Source of the DNA: Rheinheimera tangshanensis
GTDB taxonomy: Bacteria; Pseudomonadota; Gammaproteobacteria; Enterobacterales; Alteromonadaceae
Length of the DNA stretch: 64,000 nt
Direction: 5' to 3'
NCBI RefSeq assembly: GCF_014645135.1
Contig: NZ_BMLH01000005.1
Span: forward strand, 199,906 to 263,905
Shown here: piece by piece, positions 1-8,988 of the stretch
Position numbering within the stretch: the first letter of the stretch is position 1
Layout of the letters: the number at the start of each line of letters is the position of its first letter
Notes under the pieces: generated by a model
What the model was told of the DNA's origin: nothing
Seen by the model: only the letters and a program-made list of their open reading frames with translations
Databases searched by the model: none
Made by a program: the position numbers and the translations under genes

Positions 1-24
1 GCTTTTAATCCCTGCTTAATTAAT

Positions 25-51
25 GTATCGACCCGAGAAAGAAACTCTTTA
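25..51 (-). promoter_or_regulatory. sigma-28 (FliA) promoter for an off-edge flagellin gene
   Basis: On the minus strand TAAAGAGT is followed by 11 bases and GTCGATAC, six of eight matches to each half of the FliA consensus TAAAGTTT-N11-GCCGATAA. The bases downstream of the -10 (3-30) are a copy of the segment 45 bases before the flagellin gene at 179-1006. I infer that a second flagellin gene starts just beyond the left edge. Confidence 0.6.
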
Positions 52-84
52 GAAAAATATTCAAATAAAATTTGAAAAAGCTAT

Positions 85-122
85 TAAAAAAAATAAAAAA
101 GGCTACACAATTTTGTGTAGCC
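85..122 (-). terminator. Rho-independent terminator of the flagellin gene
   Basis: On the minus strand a 10-bp stem (GGCTACACAA / TTGTGTAGCC, bases 101-122) with a two-base loop is followed by a long T-rich run (bases 85-100). It lies 57 bases after the flagellin stop codon and separates this gene from the promoter of the next one. Confidence 0.9.
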
Positions 123-178
123 AAAGAGCATAAAGCTCAGGAGTCGTCTAAATTTTTGATAGCAGTACTAACTAAGAA

Positions 179-1006
179 TTAACCGCCTAACAGTGACAGC
201 GCAGCCTGTGGCCGCTGATTTGCCTGCGATAAAATAGTGGTGCCAGCCTGCTGTAAAATCTGAGCACGAGTCAGCTCTGCTGTCTCTTTCGCGAAATCTG
301 TATCCCGGATCCGGCTGCGGGCTGAGGAGATATTCTCCACAATGTTGGACAAATTTCGGATCGTTGACTGGAAGCGGTTTTGAATCGCACCCAAATCTGC
401 CCTTTTGCTGTCAATCGCCTCTATGGCCGCATCAACAGAGGTGATAGCCGCAGATGCCAATCCAGTTGATGCGACTGACAACGGAGTAATACTCAGCCCC
501 GAAGTACCGTAGCCATTGGTTCTTGATATGTTCACGCTGATCGTTTGACCCGCGTTTGCTCCGACCAAAAAGGTTGAAGAATACTTACCATCCAGTAAGT
601 TCACGCCACCAAACTGAGTTGTGCTTGCAATACGGTTTATTTCAGTTTTCAGTGCCGACACTTCTTTTTGTAAGGCCGCACGGTCACCTGAGCTGTTGAT
701 ACCGTTTTGAGACTGAATCGCCAGAGTTCGGATACGTTGCAGAGCGTTGGTGATCTCTTCCATCGCACCTTCAGCTGTCTGAGCTAACGAGATACCGTCG
801 TTCGCATTACTGATACCCTGGTTCAAACCATTAATCTGTGACGTTAAACGGTTGCTGATCTGTAAGCCTGCAGCATCATCCGCTGCACTATTGATACGAA
901 AACCAGAAGATAAACGTTGGAACGATACGTCTAATGATTTTCCTGAATTGATTAACTGCCGCTGAGCATTTAATGCTGAAATATTACTATTAACAAATAA
1001 GGCCAT
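179..1006 (-). CDS. fliC: flagellin
   Basis: Flagellin is the filament subunit exported through the flagellar type III pathway. The 275-residue protein has the conserved N-terminal D0/D1 helices (ALNAQRQL near residue 12 and ADDAAGLQISNRL near 42) and the C-terminal helix region (TRAQILQQAGTTILSQANQ, then a LSLLGG end). The central variable domain is very short, so this is a compact flagellin, as in many polar flagellates. It has its own promoters and terminator, so it is monocistronic. Two FliA-type promoters lie upstream. The family is certain. Whether it is called fliC or flaA/flaB depends on the neighbouring paralogue, which is outside the window. Confidence 0.96.
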   Translation of the reverse strand: MALFVNSNISALNAQRQLINSGKSLDVSFQRLSSGFRINSAADDAAGLQISNRLTSQINGLNQGISNANDGISLAQTAEGAMEEITNALQRIRTLAIQSQNGINSSGDRAALQKEVSALKTEINRIASTTQFGGVNLLDGKYSSTFLVGANAGQTISVNISRTNGYGTSGLSITPLSVASTGLASAAITSVDAAIEAIDSKRADLGAIQNRFQSTIRNLSNIVENISSARSRIRDTDFAKETAELTRAQILQQAGTTILSQANQRPQAALSLLGG

Positions 1007-1073
1007 TTTATTTTCTCCTGAACATTATAATATATGCAGAGTATTTATTATTTTTAATCCCTGCTTAATTAAT

Positions 1074-1100
1074 GTATCGGACAAAAGCAAAATTTCTTTA
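1074..1100 (-). promoter_or_regulatory. proximal sigma-28 promoter of the flagellin gene
   Basis: On the minus strand TAAAGAAA, an 11-base spacer and TCCGATAC. The -10 element and the following 20 bases are shared with the off-edge flagellin promoter at 25-51. Transcription would start roughly 60 bases before the flagellin ATG. The shared leader contains AGGGA, which fits the loose ANGGA core of a CsrA/RsmA site, but I cannot show binding. Confidence 0.6.
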
Positions 1101-1166
1101 GGAGTTTTTTTATTTTATTAGTGATAAATCAGAAGGAGTCTTACATTACTTCAGTATAATTATTGT

Positions 1167-1193
1167 ATATCGGCATTGAAGAGAAAAAGTTTA
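1167..1193 (-). promoter_or_regulatory. distal sigma-28 promoter of the flagellin gene
   Basis: On the minus strand TAAACTTT, an 11-base spacer and GCCGATAT: seven of eight matches in each half. This is the best FliA match upstream of the flagellin gene. It lies about 160 bases before the ATG, giving a long leader. Together with the promoter at 1074-1100 it suggests tandem FliA promoters. Confidence 0.75.
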
Positions 1194-1257
1194 ATCTTTT
1201 TTAGAAAAATTCTAAGCAAATCTAATTCCGGTAGATAGGCTTAGATTTCAGGAGGAC

Positions 1258-2826
1258 TCAGACGGCAAAATGCTGATAAATGTACTGATCAAAATCAAGT
1301 AATAAGTGCTGAAGCAGACTGGCTGTATCAGTAGCAGCGTCATAGACAGCACGGCAGTGCTCATCGTAAAAACTACGACATTCAGATTCATTTAAATAGG
1401 TGCGAATAAACTCAACGCGTTCCTCATCATTGCAACAAACAAAAGCATCGCCAATATACTGATAAACGTCTCCAAAAGGTTCGGTTAAGACTGGAATGCC
1501 CAGACTCATCGCTTCTATTGCGGACGTCCCTCCTCCCTGGCGTTTTGGATTCAACATGAAATGACAGCTACCAATTAACTCGATAGCGTTGCTGACCAAA
1601 CCGGTAAAATAGCTACATTGTTGAATCATAGCTGGCAATGCAGTCAAGTTGTCAGGCCCAATAAATACAAATGCTGCTTGGGGAAAATTTGTCTTTAACG
1701 TCACTAAGGTCTGAATGAAATCAGCTTTAATTTCCTGCTCCAATCGATGCCCCACCACAACGAAATTTAAAGCGCGATCCTCTATTGAGCTAGTGCGAAG
1801 ACCTTTATTCTCTCTCAACCTGAAAGGTAAACGACTAATTAATACTGGCTTTTTATAGTCAATGTGCTGAAGACGCAGCTCATCACTCTTTGTCAGCTCC
1901 CTGTGTAATACAGGAACCGAATGTGGGGTAGTCACCAGCGATGTGACGCAAGGGATATTTAATACAGGTCGTTTTGCTGCTATCAACTCAAGCACTGGAT
2001 TCATAGCTCCAACCCCAAGTATATAGCGAGGGTTAAGACTGTTTACTAATTGGATCAGCTCCTGTAAATGTTCAGGATCATCCATGGGAGCCAATTGAAC
2101 GAAATCGAATTGTTCGCCCCAACACTCAACCATAACCCTGCCAGGCAATTCGGTCTCGGTTTTGTGATCAATGTTGAATAACGTATTATTTTTGAAGTAC
2201 TCTGCTCTGACATTACCAAAGAACACCGGAGCTGGAAGCGGATATTTATACATAGTCACTTTAGGCACACAGGTCGTAGATATAACGATTGGATGCTTAC
2301 CCATTCGCCGCAATGCGCTAGCATAATTGAGAGTAGTCAAGGTTGGGCCGTGAGACGAACCGACAAACAGATTCGTGAGCACGAATACAACGTCTTCATT
2401 CGCATCTGCTGTTAAATGGGCTGCCTGTCCAATAACACTGTGAGCCAAGGCAAACTCATCGCAAATAACTACAAATAAAGGATAAGTATCAATGCCCTGA
2501 GACTTTCCAACGAAACCAGCTCTGACTAACTGGCTATAAACCATGTATTTTTGACTTAGTGGCAAATCTCTAAACAGATTGTAGAAATCCGTTTTATCAA
2601 CCTGTTCAGGTGCAATTAAATTCCATTGCATCCAATACCATAACTTGACCGGCGCGGATAATGGGCTAAAAGAGAACAATAACTCTGTTTTTTGCTCAAC
2701 AGGAAGTGGCTCAAAGTTCTGCGCATCCCAGTTATGAAAATCTACAGTAGGCCAGACTTTTTCATTTAAATACAAATGATCGTAGTTCTTTAGCTCGTTC
2801 AGTAGCATGAATTTCCCTATCATCAA
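1258..2826 (-). CDS. glycosyltransferase-like protein, possible flagellin modification enzyme
   Basis: This 522-residue protein has no signal peptide. Its C-terminal half looks like the nucleotide-sugar-binding domain of a GT-B glycosyltransferase: NFVVVGHRL and AFVFIGPDN strands near residues 340-395, then a glycine-rich GGGTSAIEAMSLGIPVLTEPFG segment near 430. The latter resembles the conserved Glu-containing motif of GT4/GT1 enzymes. It lies 12 bases downstream of flgL and directly upstream of the flagellin gene. That position is typical of flagellin O-glycosylation genes in polar flagellates, so I infer flagellin or hook-filament-junction modification. An internal ATG at 2808 has a better-spaced ribosome site (AGGGA, six bases) and may be the true start. 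Sugar and target are unknown. Confidence 0.7.
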   Translation of the reverse strand: MMIGKFMLLNELKNYDHLYLNEKVWPTVDFHNWDAQNFEPLPVEQKTELLFSFSPLSAPVKLWYWMQWNLIAPEQVDKTDFYNLFRDLPLSQKYMVYSQLVRAGFVGKSQGIDTYPLFVVICDEFALAHSVIGQAAHLTADANEDVVFVLTNLFVGSSHGPTLTTLNYASALRRMGKHPIVISTTCVPKVTMYKYPLPAPVFFGNVRAEYFKNNTLFNIDHKTETELPGRVMVECWGEQFDFVQLAPMDDPEHLQELIQLVNSLNPRYILGVGAMNPVLELIAAKRPVLNIPCVTSLVTTPHSVPVLHRELTKSDELRLQHIDYKKPVLISRLPFRLRENKGLRTSSIEDRALNFVVVGHRLEQEIKADFIQTLVTLKTNFPQAAFVFIGPDNLTALPAMIQQCSYFTGLVSNAIELIGSCHFMLNPKRQGGGTSAIEAMSLGIPVLTEPFGDVYQYIGDAFVCCNDEERVEFIRTYLNESECRSFYDEHCRAVYDAATDTASLLQHLLLDFDQYIYQHFAV

Positions 2827-2838
2827 CCCAGCTTATCC

Positions 2839-4065
2839 TTAATTAATATAATCAAACAAACTAATACCAGTGACTCTGCTAAAGGTTGCCTGTACGGCTT
2901 GTAGAGCAGTTTCTTGTTTGACTAATTCAGTAATGCCTGTGCTGTAATCAAGTTCTACTACATCTGCCTTGTGTGATTTAGTCGCAATAAGCACATCTTC
3001 ATTACTACCAAAAATACTCTCGATGACATTTAAACGTCCGCCTATGGAGGACATAGCTGAATCAACTTTTGATGAAGCATTATCAATTTCTACAGTTGCA
3101 TCCAGAATACGTTCATTTAACAGATTGCCACTGTCCCCGGCGTTAATCCCATTTATTAAGTCAGTTAAAGAATTGAGAATATTGGTTTTTTCCGGTGGCT
3201 GAAGACTAAAATCCACTGTACCTCCAGGCGCCGCACCTGTCACATCGATGCTCAAACCATTATAATTAATAGGTTCTCCCGCAGTGTAAGTACCGGTTAC
3301 AGGAGGGACCTGCGATGCTCCATTACGCTGAACTTCATAGTTAGAAGGCGCAGAAAAGACTACAGTGTAATCATTATTCCCTGCCGTTAAACCGTCATAA
3401 TTTTGCTTATAAAAATTATCGAATACACTTTGATTCGCCACAGATACTGAGGCTGAAGTCACTGGCGCCCCCACTGTTGGAGTCGTTGTCTGGAATCTCT
3501 TGTCGACACTATCAAAAATACTACGACCACTGTCATTGGCGGCTATAGATATAGACAAGGACAACTGAATAGATTTCTGACCTTCATCACCATTAAATTC
3601 GTATTTACCAGTGGTTGCATTAAGGCTATAAGGCTGAGTCTGGTCCTGAAAGCCAGAGAATAAAAAGCCACCCAACTCGTCGCGTCGATTCATCAGATCA
3701 AATAACTCGTCTCGGATGTTACCTAACTGTGCGCCTATAGCTTTACGATCATCTTCATCATAAGTACCATTGCCCAAAGACAAAGTAAGAACACGAGCTC
3801 TGTCCATAGCTCCGCGAATACTCTTATGGACCGTTTCCTGCAGTTCAAGACTATTACGAGCCGCAGCGTTATTGTTCTGATATTGAGTCGTCTGCTGAAT
3901 ATTCGCTTCCAGACCAACAGCTCGGGCGGCACCAGATGGATCATCCGCTGCAGTTAAAATCTTAGTCTGCTTATTTATCATTAAACTTGCAGTCTGTAAT
4001 TTATCCTGGGTACTGATAATAGAATCCAGGCTCTGGGCATATTTCATATTAAAAGTGGTACGCAT
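2839..4065 (-). CDS. flgL: flagellar hook-filament junction protein FlgL (HAP3)
   Basis: FlgL joins the hook, through FlgK, to the flagellin filament. The 408-residue sequence has the flagellin-like N-terminus (MRTTFNMKYAQSLDSI, then ILTAADDPSGAARAVGLEANI near residue 36) and a matching C-terminal helix with ETALQAVQATFSRVTGISLFDYI. The central part is Gly/Ser/Thr-rich and variable. GAGG five bases before the ATG decides the start, and the flgK stop lies two bases before it. The two genes are clearly co-transcribed. Confidence 0.95.
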   Translation of the reverse strand: MRTTFNMKYAQSLDSIISTQDKLQTASLMINKQTKILTAADDPSGAARAVGLEANIQQTTQYQNNNAAARNSLELQETVHKSIRGAMDRARVLTLSLGNGTYDEDDRKAIGAQLGNIRDELFDLMNRRDELGGFLFSGFQDQTQPYSLNATTGKYEFNGDEGQKSIQLSLSISIAANDSGRSIFDSVDKRFQTTTPTVGAPVTSASVSVANQSVFDNFYKQNYDGLTAGNNDYTVVFSAPSNYEVQRNGASQVPPVTGTYTAGEPINYNGLSIDVTGAAPGGTVDFSLQPPEKTNILNSLTDLINGINAGDSGNLLNERILDATVEIDNASSKVDSAMSSIGGRLNVIESIFGSNEDVLIATKSHKADVVELDYSTGITELVKQETALQAVQATFSRVTGISLFDYIN

Positions 4066-4067
4066 TA

Positions 4068-6095
4068 TTACCTCGCCGCCTGCAACAGCGTGTCAAAAAT
4101 GGTTTGTGACGTTGACAATATCTTGGCTGCTGCTGCATAGGTCTGCTGAAACCTGACCAGATCTGCAGCCTCTTCATCCAGACTGACGCCAGATAGAGAT
4201 TCATGCCATGCCGTAGTTTGCTCTAACAAGGACTTAGAGGATGCTGCAGCAACACGAGCCTGACTGGTTTGAGTACCCACAGTCCCTATCAATTCAGAAT
4301 AGGCCTGATTAAAGGTCTGGTATTTATCTGCATTGATTGTGGTTGCGGCATTAATACGCACCATATCTGCATTTTGTAAATTGCCCAGTAACAGACCATT
4401 TCTATTGTCCTCAAAACCACCAGTGTTGTAGCTGATACTGAATGTATCGCCCACTTGCGGCACACCTTTAACAGAAAAATCAAAACCAGCGTTAGTAAAG
4501 TTGACTGAAGCGCCTAACAGGTTCTGATAATCAGTGCCTGCAAATGTGACAGTTTCACTGATAGCAGGAGCACCAGAATCTTCTATCTGAAACTGATTAT
4601 TCCCCAAGTACGTGATAGAAATAGGACCATCTGTGAAGTTTGCTGGCTGCGATAATCTGTTACCGGCTTGACCCACACTGCTGATCGTCAGCTTATCAAT
4701 TTCTGCATTCCCCAAATTAGTCAGCGTTTTTTCACCTTTAAGTGGAGAGGCCAGGGCTATAGCCTCAGGCCTGTTGGTTGCTAAACTGATATTTTGAGCT
4801 GCAATACCCAAAGGTTTTAAGTCAAATTTATCCCCTGCCGCAAAAGCTGGCGCACCGTTAGTCAGTGTAATACTCAAACCGAAAAAATCGTTGGTATCAT
4901 CAGAAGTCACAGTCGCAGGAAAAGTCACACCAGTGCGGCTTATTGCGGTGCCGGGTATCACATTACCGGACGCATCTAAAGCCTCGACCGTAAAGGCATC
5001 GGCGGCAGTAAAAGTGATACGTACATCATTGGCCGGAACATTTTTGCCTTGTCCAGGCGCTACGGAGGCAGTAATTGCCCCAGTACCAGTGTTGCTCGTA
5101 AAAGGCAAAGCAGTAAAATTTGGCAGCGTAAATAAATCGCCACCTAAGTTACCATCAGCATTCATCCCCAAGCGGTTTTGAGTATTCATCGCGTCGGTAA
5201 AAGCTAAAGCCAGTTGCCCCAACTCTCTTTGCGCAGGGTCCAGCACTTTAGTGCGAAACTCAAGCGAGGCGCCTATTTTGCCACCCAAATCAGTTTCAGC
5301 AACGTTAATCACCACATTCTGATTGACACCAGCCTTGAGCTGTAAAGTCTTACGATTTGGGTCTGGCTCACCTGCAACGGTAAATAAATTAAACTTACCA
5401 TTTTCAAGCACTAAAGATTGGCCACTGCCCAGGAATACTTGTTTATCGCCATTTTCTGCATCAAGCACATTAATATCCACCAGAGCGGACAATTCTTTAA
5501 TAGCCTGGTCTCTCTTGTCTAGCAGATCCAACGGTGGCGGCTTAGCTGGATTGGTTCCATAAGCCAGAATCTCCTGATTCAGACGAGCTATCACACCAAT
5601 TTGCTCGTTTGCATCTGCTGCATCGGTTTCCAGTTGTTGACTTAAATATTTATTCTGCGCTGTCATTTGAGTAGATAGCGTATTGAATTTGTTTAATAAA
5701 GTTTGAGCTCCGCCCATCACTAATTGGCGTGAAGAGGAGTTAGTTGGGTCATTGATAGCGGTTTGTAGTTGGCTGAAAAAGGACGACATACCAGTGGAGA
5801 TACTATTCGATTGATCTGACATCAAGGTATCAACTCTGCTTGCCTCAGATAAAAATTGATTGGCATAACTAACAGAGGAGGTATCACGCCACATTTGCTT
5901 CAGCGCAAAATCGTTCACCAGACGTTCGGTTGTGCCACGTCCAACGCCCAAGCCCAGTATATTCGATTCAAATTCAGTACGCTGCCTGGAGTAGCCTGGG
6001 GTATTCAGGTTAGCGATATTATTACTTGTGGTCGAAAGCAACGCTGTACTTGCCAGTATGGCTGAAGTTCCAATCCGCAGTAAATTATCCGACAT
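4068..6095 (-). CDS. flgK: flagellar hook-associated protein FlgK (HAP1)
   Basis: FlgK is the first hook-filament junction protein, capping the hook on the cell surface. The protein is 675 residues from the chosen start. It carries the axial-protein N-terminal motif (STTSNNIANLNTPGYSRQ, residues 24-41) and the C-terminal ESLSGVSLDEEAADLVRFQQTYAAAAKIL motif of FlgK. I chose the second ATG, two codons in, because GGAG sits six bases before it but touches the first ATG. The middle section (about 330-560) is a variable surface domain, longer than in Escherichia coli FlgK (547 residues). It is followed by flgL. Confidence 0.94.
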   Translation of the reverse strand: MSDNLLRIGTSAILASTALLSTTSNNIANLNTPGYSRQRTEFESNILGLGVGRGTTERLVNDFALKQMWRDTSSVSYANQFLSEASRVDTLMSDQSNSISTGMSSFFSQLQTAINDPTNSSSRQLVMGGAQTLLNKFNTLSTQMTAQNKYLSQQLETDAADANEQIGVIARLNQEILAYGTNPAKPPPLDLLDKRDQAIKELSALVDINVLDAENGDKQVFLGSGQSLVLENGKFNLFTVAGEPDPNRKTLQLKAGVNQNVVINVAETDLGGKIGASLEFRTKVLDPAQRELGQLALAFTDAMNTQNRLGMNADGNLGGDLFTLPNFTALPFTSNTGTGAITASVAPGQGKNVPANDVRITFTAADAFTVEALDASGNVIPGTAISRTGVTFPATVTSDDTNDFFGLSITLTNGAPAFAAGDKFDLKPLGIAAQNISLATNRPEAIALASPLKGEKTLTNLGNAEIDKLTISSVGQAGNRLSQPANFTDGPISITYLGNNQFQIEDSGAPAISETVTFAGTDYQNLLGASVNFTNAGFDFSVKGVPQVGDTFSISYNTGGFEDNRNGLLLGNLQNADMVRINAATTINADKYQTFNQAYSELIGTVGTQTSQARVAAASSKSLLEQTTAWHESLSGVSLDEEAADLVRFQQTYAAAAKILSTSQTIFDTLLQAAR

Positions 6096-6133
6096 CTCCA
6101 TCTCCAGTAATGCTTAGCGCATCTTAGCTTTGC

Positions 6134-6160
6134 GAGTCGGTAGCCCCGACTCTATCTTTA
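6134..6160 (-). promoter_or_regulatory. weak sigma-28-like promoter before flgK
   Basis: On the minus strand TAAAGATA, an 11-base spacer and ACCGACTC. The -35 half matches FliA well but the -10 half only moderately. The same stretch can fold into a 7-bp hairpin (GAGTCGG / CCGACTC, 6134-6152). A separate flgKL promoter would fit their late role, but readthrough from flgFGHIJ is also possible. Confidence 0.3.
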
Positions 6161-6181
6161 ATATGTATTCGCTACTCTTTA

Positions 6182-7186
6182 TTATTTATTAACAAGCAGG
6201 TTTCGTGCCTGTTTGAACGTTTCACTGTTAAATACAGCCAAAATTTTCTGAGCGTAGTTTGGGTCTGTGGCATAACCTGCAGCCTGTAATTGCTGGAAAT
6301 AAGCTTTAGGGTTATCAGCCATCGCCACGGCCTGCTGATAACGCGGGTTAGATTTAATAAAGTCGACATAATCACCCAAACTTTGCTCAGGCGACTCATA
6401 AGCACGGAATTTAGCTTTTTCTTTTTGTGCAACGCCCTGACGATACTCCAGAGTATCAACCACAGCCACATCACCCTGCCAACTATTGTGGGCTTTGATG
6501 CCAAAAAAGTTAAAGCTGTTATTACCTTCAGCCGTTTTAAAAGTACGTTGCCCCCAGCCTGTCTCAAGCGCGGCCTGAGCTAAGAGTGCTAAGGGTTCTA
6601 ACCCCAGTTTCTGTGCTGCTTGTTTGGCGGCTGGCATTAGTTTTTGAATAAACTCACCCGGACTTTCAAAGCTCCAGTCTTCATTATCTGGATCCGGTTC
6701 AGAAGCCAAAGTTTCAGTAATCACCTGTGGCGCTTTTGTAACTATAGGTTGTGCAACTTCAGCTGTATTTTTAGCTGGAGCTATAGCAGGAACAGAGGTG
6801 TCTGCACTGGCTGTTTTATCTGGTACAGGCGCGGCTTCTGTTGGTAATTTCAACATAGATGCTGGCGTGGTTTTGCCTTTGGTAGGTCTTAGTTGTTGCA
6901 CCAGCAAATCAGCCAAACCTAAACTGCCTTTTTCTGACAGTTCAGTCGATAGCTGTTTGTCGTACATATCCTGATAAAACTTAGTCGCATTACTGTTGAG
7001 AACGCCGTCATCTTCGAATACTTCGTTGGCTTTACGCATACTGCTGAGCAACATGCCCATAAAAATTGATTCGAATTGTTTAGCTGCTTGTTTTAGCGCA
7101 GCATCATCATCACCGCCTGAGCTATGTTTTAGCTGCGCCAGTCCGGTTAAGTCATGATAATTGACCTTGTTCTCAACTTGACTCAT
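6182..7186 (-). CDS. flgJ: flagellar rod assembly protein / peptidoglycan hydrolase FlgJ
   Basis: FlgJ caps the growing rod and opens the peptidoglycan for it. The 334-residue protein has both expected domains. The N-terminal rod-binding part runs to about residue 110 (KQFESIFMGMLLSSMRKANEVF, YQDMYDKQLS). The C-terminal glucosaminidase-type domain covers about 175-330 (LLAQAALETGWGQR with the catalytic Glu, FNFFGIKAH, YESPEQSLGDYVDFIKSNPRYQ, YATDPNYAQKIL). A Pro/Ala/Thr-rich linker joins them. It abuts flgI and precedes flgK. Confidence 0.96.
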   Translation of the reverse strand: MSQVENKVNYHDLTGLAQLKHSSGGDDDAALKQAAKQFESIFMGMLLSSMRKANEVFEDDGVLNSNATKFYQDMYDKQLSTELSEKGSLGLADLLVQQLRPTKGKTTPASMLKLPTEAAPVPDKTASADTSVPAIAPAKNTAEVAQPIVTKAPQVITETLASEPDPDNEDWSFESPGEFIQKLMPAAKQAAQKLGLEPLALLAQAALETGWGQRTFKTAEGNNSFNFFGIKAHNSWQGDVAVVDTLEYRQGVAQKEKAKFRAYESPEQSLGDYVDFIKSNPRYQQAVAMADNPKAYFQQLQAAGYATDPNYAQKILAVFNSETFKQARNLLVNK

Positions 7187-8284
7187 TTAGATCACCACAA
7201 GCTCGCCATGAATGGCGCCCGCTTCTTTTAAGGCTTCTAAAATGGCCATCAAATCCCCTGGCGCTGCGCCAACGGCGTTGATGGTGCTGACTAAATCATC
7301 CAGTGTTGTGCCTGGATCAAACTTAAACATACGTGACTGATCCGGGCGCACATCGATAATGCTGTTTTGCTCTACTGCGGTATCCCCGCCCGCTAAAACA
7401 TTGGGCTGCACTACAGTTGGATTCTCAGCGATAGTCACAGTTAAACCACCATGAGTCACAGCAGCCGGAAACAACCGCACATCTTTACCTATCACTATGG
7501 TACCGGTTCTGGAGTTGATAATAATTTTAGCTGACTGACTGGCAGGCTCCAGGGTTAAATTTTCCAAAGTCGACAAATAAGACACACGCTGATCGATATC
7601 ACGTGGGGCCCGAACCTGGACAGACGACGCATCCAGCGATTGGGCTGTACCTGGACCAATAAAATTATTGATCGTTTCAGCCAAAGTTTTGGCGGTGGTA
7701 AAATCTGAACTATTCAAATTAAAGGTAATAAAGTCACCGTCAGCAAAAGGAGACGGCACCTCGCGTTCAACAGTAGCGCCATTCGGAATACGACCTACGG
7801 TAGGAGTATTCACCAGAATTTTTGAGCCATCAGCCCCTTCCGCGCCTAAACCACTGACAATCAGCGAACCTTGGGCGACAGCATAAACGTTGCCGTCTAA
7901 ACCTTTGAGGAAGGTTTGTAATAACGTGCCGCCCCGTAAGCCTTTCGCACTGCCCATAGATGACACTGTAATATCAATAGTCTGCCCGGGTTTACTGAAC
8001 GCAGGTAACTCCGCATGCACTGCCACTGCAGCCACGTTTTTAATCTGTGATTTCATACCAGGCGGCATATTAATGCCAAAGTTACTCAGCATGGTTCTGA
8101 AGCTTTGTTCAGTAAAGGGGCTCTGCTCACCTGTACCAGGCAAACCCACCACCAGACCGTAGCCAACCAATTGGTTACTGCGAACCCCTTGTACACTGGT
8201 TAAATCTTTAATCCGGGCAGCTGAAGCCGGCAAACAAAAAGCACCGGATAACAGCACTACAAAAAGGCTTTGGATAAGTTTCAT
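7187..8284 (-). CDS. flgI: flagellar P-ring protein FlgI
   Basis: FlgI forms the P ring around the rod in the peptidoglycan layer. From the chosen start it is 365 residues, with a cleavable signal peptide ([21 protein letters not shown]) and the mature start [30 protein letters not shown] typical of FlgI. The C-terminus, [10 protein letters not shown], is also canonical. Two ATGs are adjacent. I chose the second because AGGTG is six bases before it and nearly touches the first. It lies 13 bases after the flgH stop, within flgFGHIJ. Confidence 0.96.
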   Translation of the reverse strand: MKLIQSLFVVLLSGAFCLPASAARIKDLTSVQGVRSNQLVGYGLVVGLPGTGEQSPFTEQSFRTMLSNFGINMPPGMKSQIKNVAAVAVHAELPAFSKPGQTIDITVSSMGSAKGLRGGTLLQTFLKGLDGNVYAVAQGSLIVSGLGAEGADGSKILVNTPTVGRIPNGATVEREVPSPFADGDFITFNLNSSDFTTAKTLAETINNFIGPGTAQSLDASSVQVRAPRDIDQRVSYLSTLENLTLEPASQSAKIIINSRTGTIVIGKDVRLFPAAVTHGGLTVTIAENPTVVQPNVLAGGDTAVEQNSIIDVRPDQSRMFKFDPGTTLDDLVSTINAVGAAPGDLMAILEALKEAGAIHGELVVI

Positions 8285-8297
8285 CATGTCACCTGCG

Positions 8298-8978
8298 TTA
8301 AAACGGCCACAATACGCCATTAAAGAATCGGGTTAACCAGCCTGGCCCCTGGCCGCCATGAGTAGCACCAGTGCCGCTGTATTCAATACGGGCATTAGCA
8401 ATTTTGGTCGATTCCACTGTATTTCTCGAATCTATATCCTCGGCACGAATGACCCCTGTTAAACGAATAAACTCTTTACCCGTATTCAGCGTTAACCATT
8501 TCTCGCCACGGATCACCAGATTACCATTGGCCATGACCCGCAACACGTTGACAGAGATATCACCAACTAAACTGTTGCTCTGATCTGCTTTAGAATCGCC
8601 TTTAAAATCTGACGCTGAGTTGGCACCGAATTGCAGTGTATTTCCAAGTACACTGACATCACGGCCACCTAACCCCACCATAGGGTCAAAACTGGCGGAG
8701 CTGTCTTTACCAAACTCAGTTTTAGCTGTTTTGGACGCCTGAGTATTTTCTTTTAACACCACAGTGATAATGTCACCAGGACGACGGGCCTTGTTATCCG
8801 AGTACAAACCGTTCGACAAACCTTGTGCAAACAAAGAACCATTGTTGGACAAAGGAACGGCCTGTGGCTCAGGTGGCAAAGGCGCAAAGTTTGGGTCGTC
8901 CGGCATAGGCTCATTGAAGCCACCAGCGCAACCCACACAAAGTTGCAGTGTCAGTACCAGCAGAATTAACTTGTTCAT
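8298..8978 (-). CDS. flgH: flagellar L-ring lipoprotein FlgH
   Basis: FlgH forms the L ring in the outer membrane. The 226-residue product from the chosen ATG has a lipoprotein signal ([16 protein letters not shown], lipobox VGC). It carries the FlgH core: [28 protein letters not shown], then [31 protein letters not shown] near residue 160. An upstream in-frame ATG exists, but it would overlap flgG and place a non-signal sequence in front. It sits between flgG and flgI in the rod/ring operon. Confidence 0.96.
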   Translation of the reverse strand: MNKLILLVLTLQLCVGCAGGFNEPMPDDPNFAPLPPEPQAVPLSNNGSLFAQGLSNGLYSDNKARRPGDIITVVLKENTQASKTAKTEFGKDSSASFDPMVGLGGRDVSVLGNTLQFGANSASDFKGDSKADQSNSLVGDISVNVLRVMANGNLVIRGEKWLTLNTGKEFIRLTGVIRAEDIDSRNTVESTKIANARIEYSGTGATHGGQGPGWLTRFFNGVLWPF

Positions 8979-8988
8979 CCACTTACTC

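Noticed and set aside
6134-6152. A 7-bp hairpin before flgK as a terminator after flgJ.
   Set aside because: No T run follows it on the minus strand; it overlaps a promoter-like element instead.
6172-6567. A 131-codon minus-strand frame inside flgJ.
   Set aside because: It is an out-of-frame shadow of the flgJ muramidase domain with no signal or motif.
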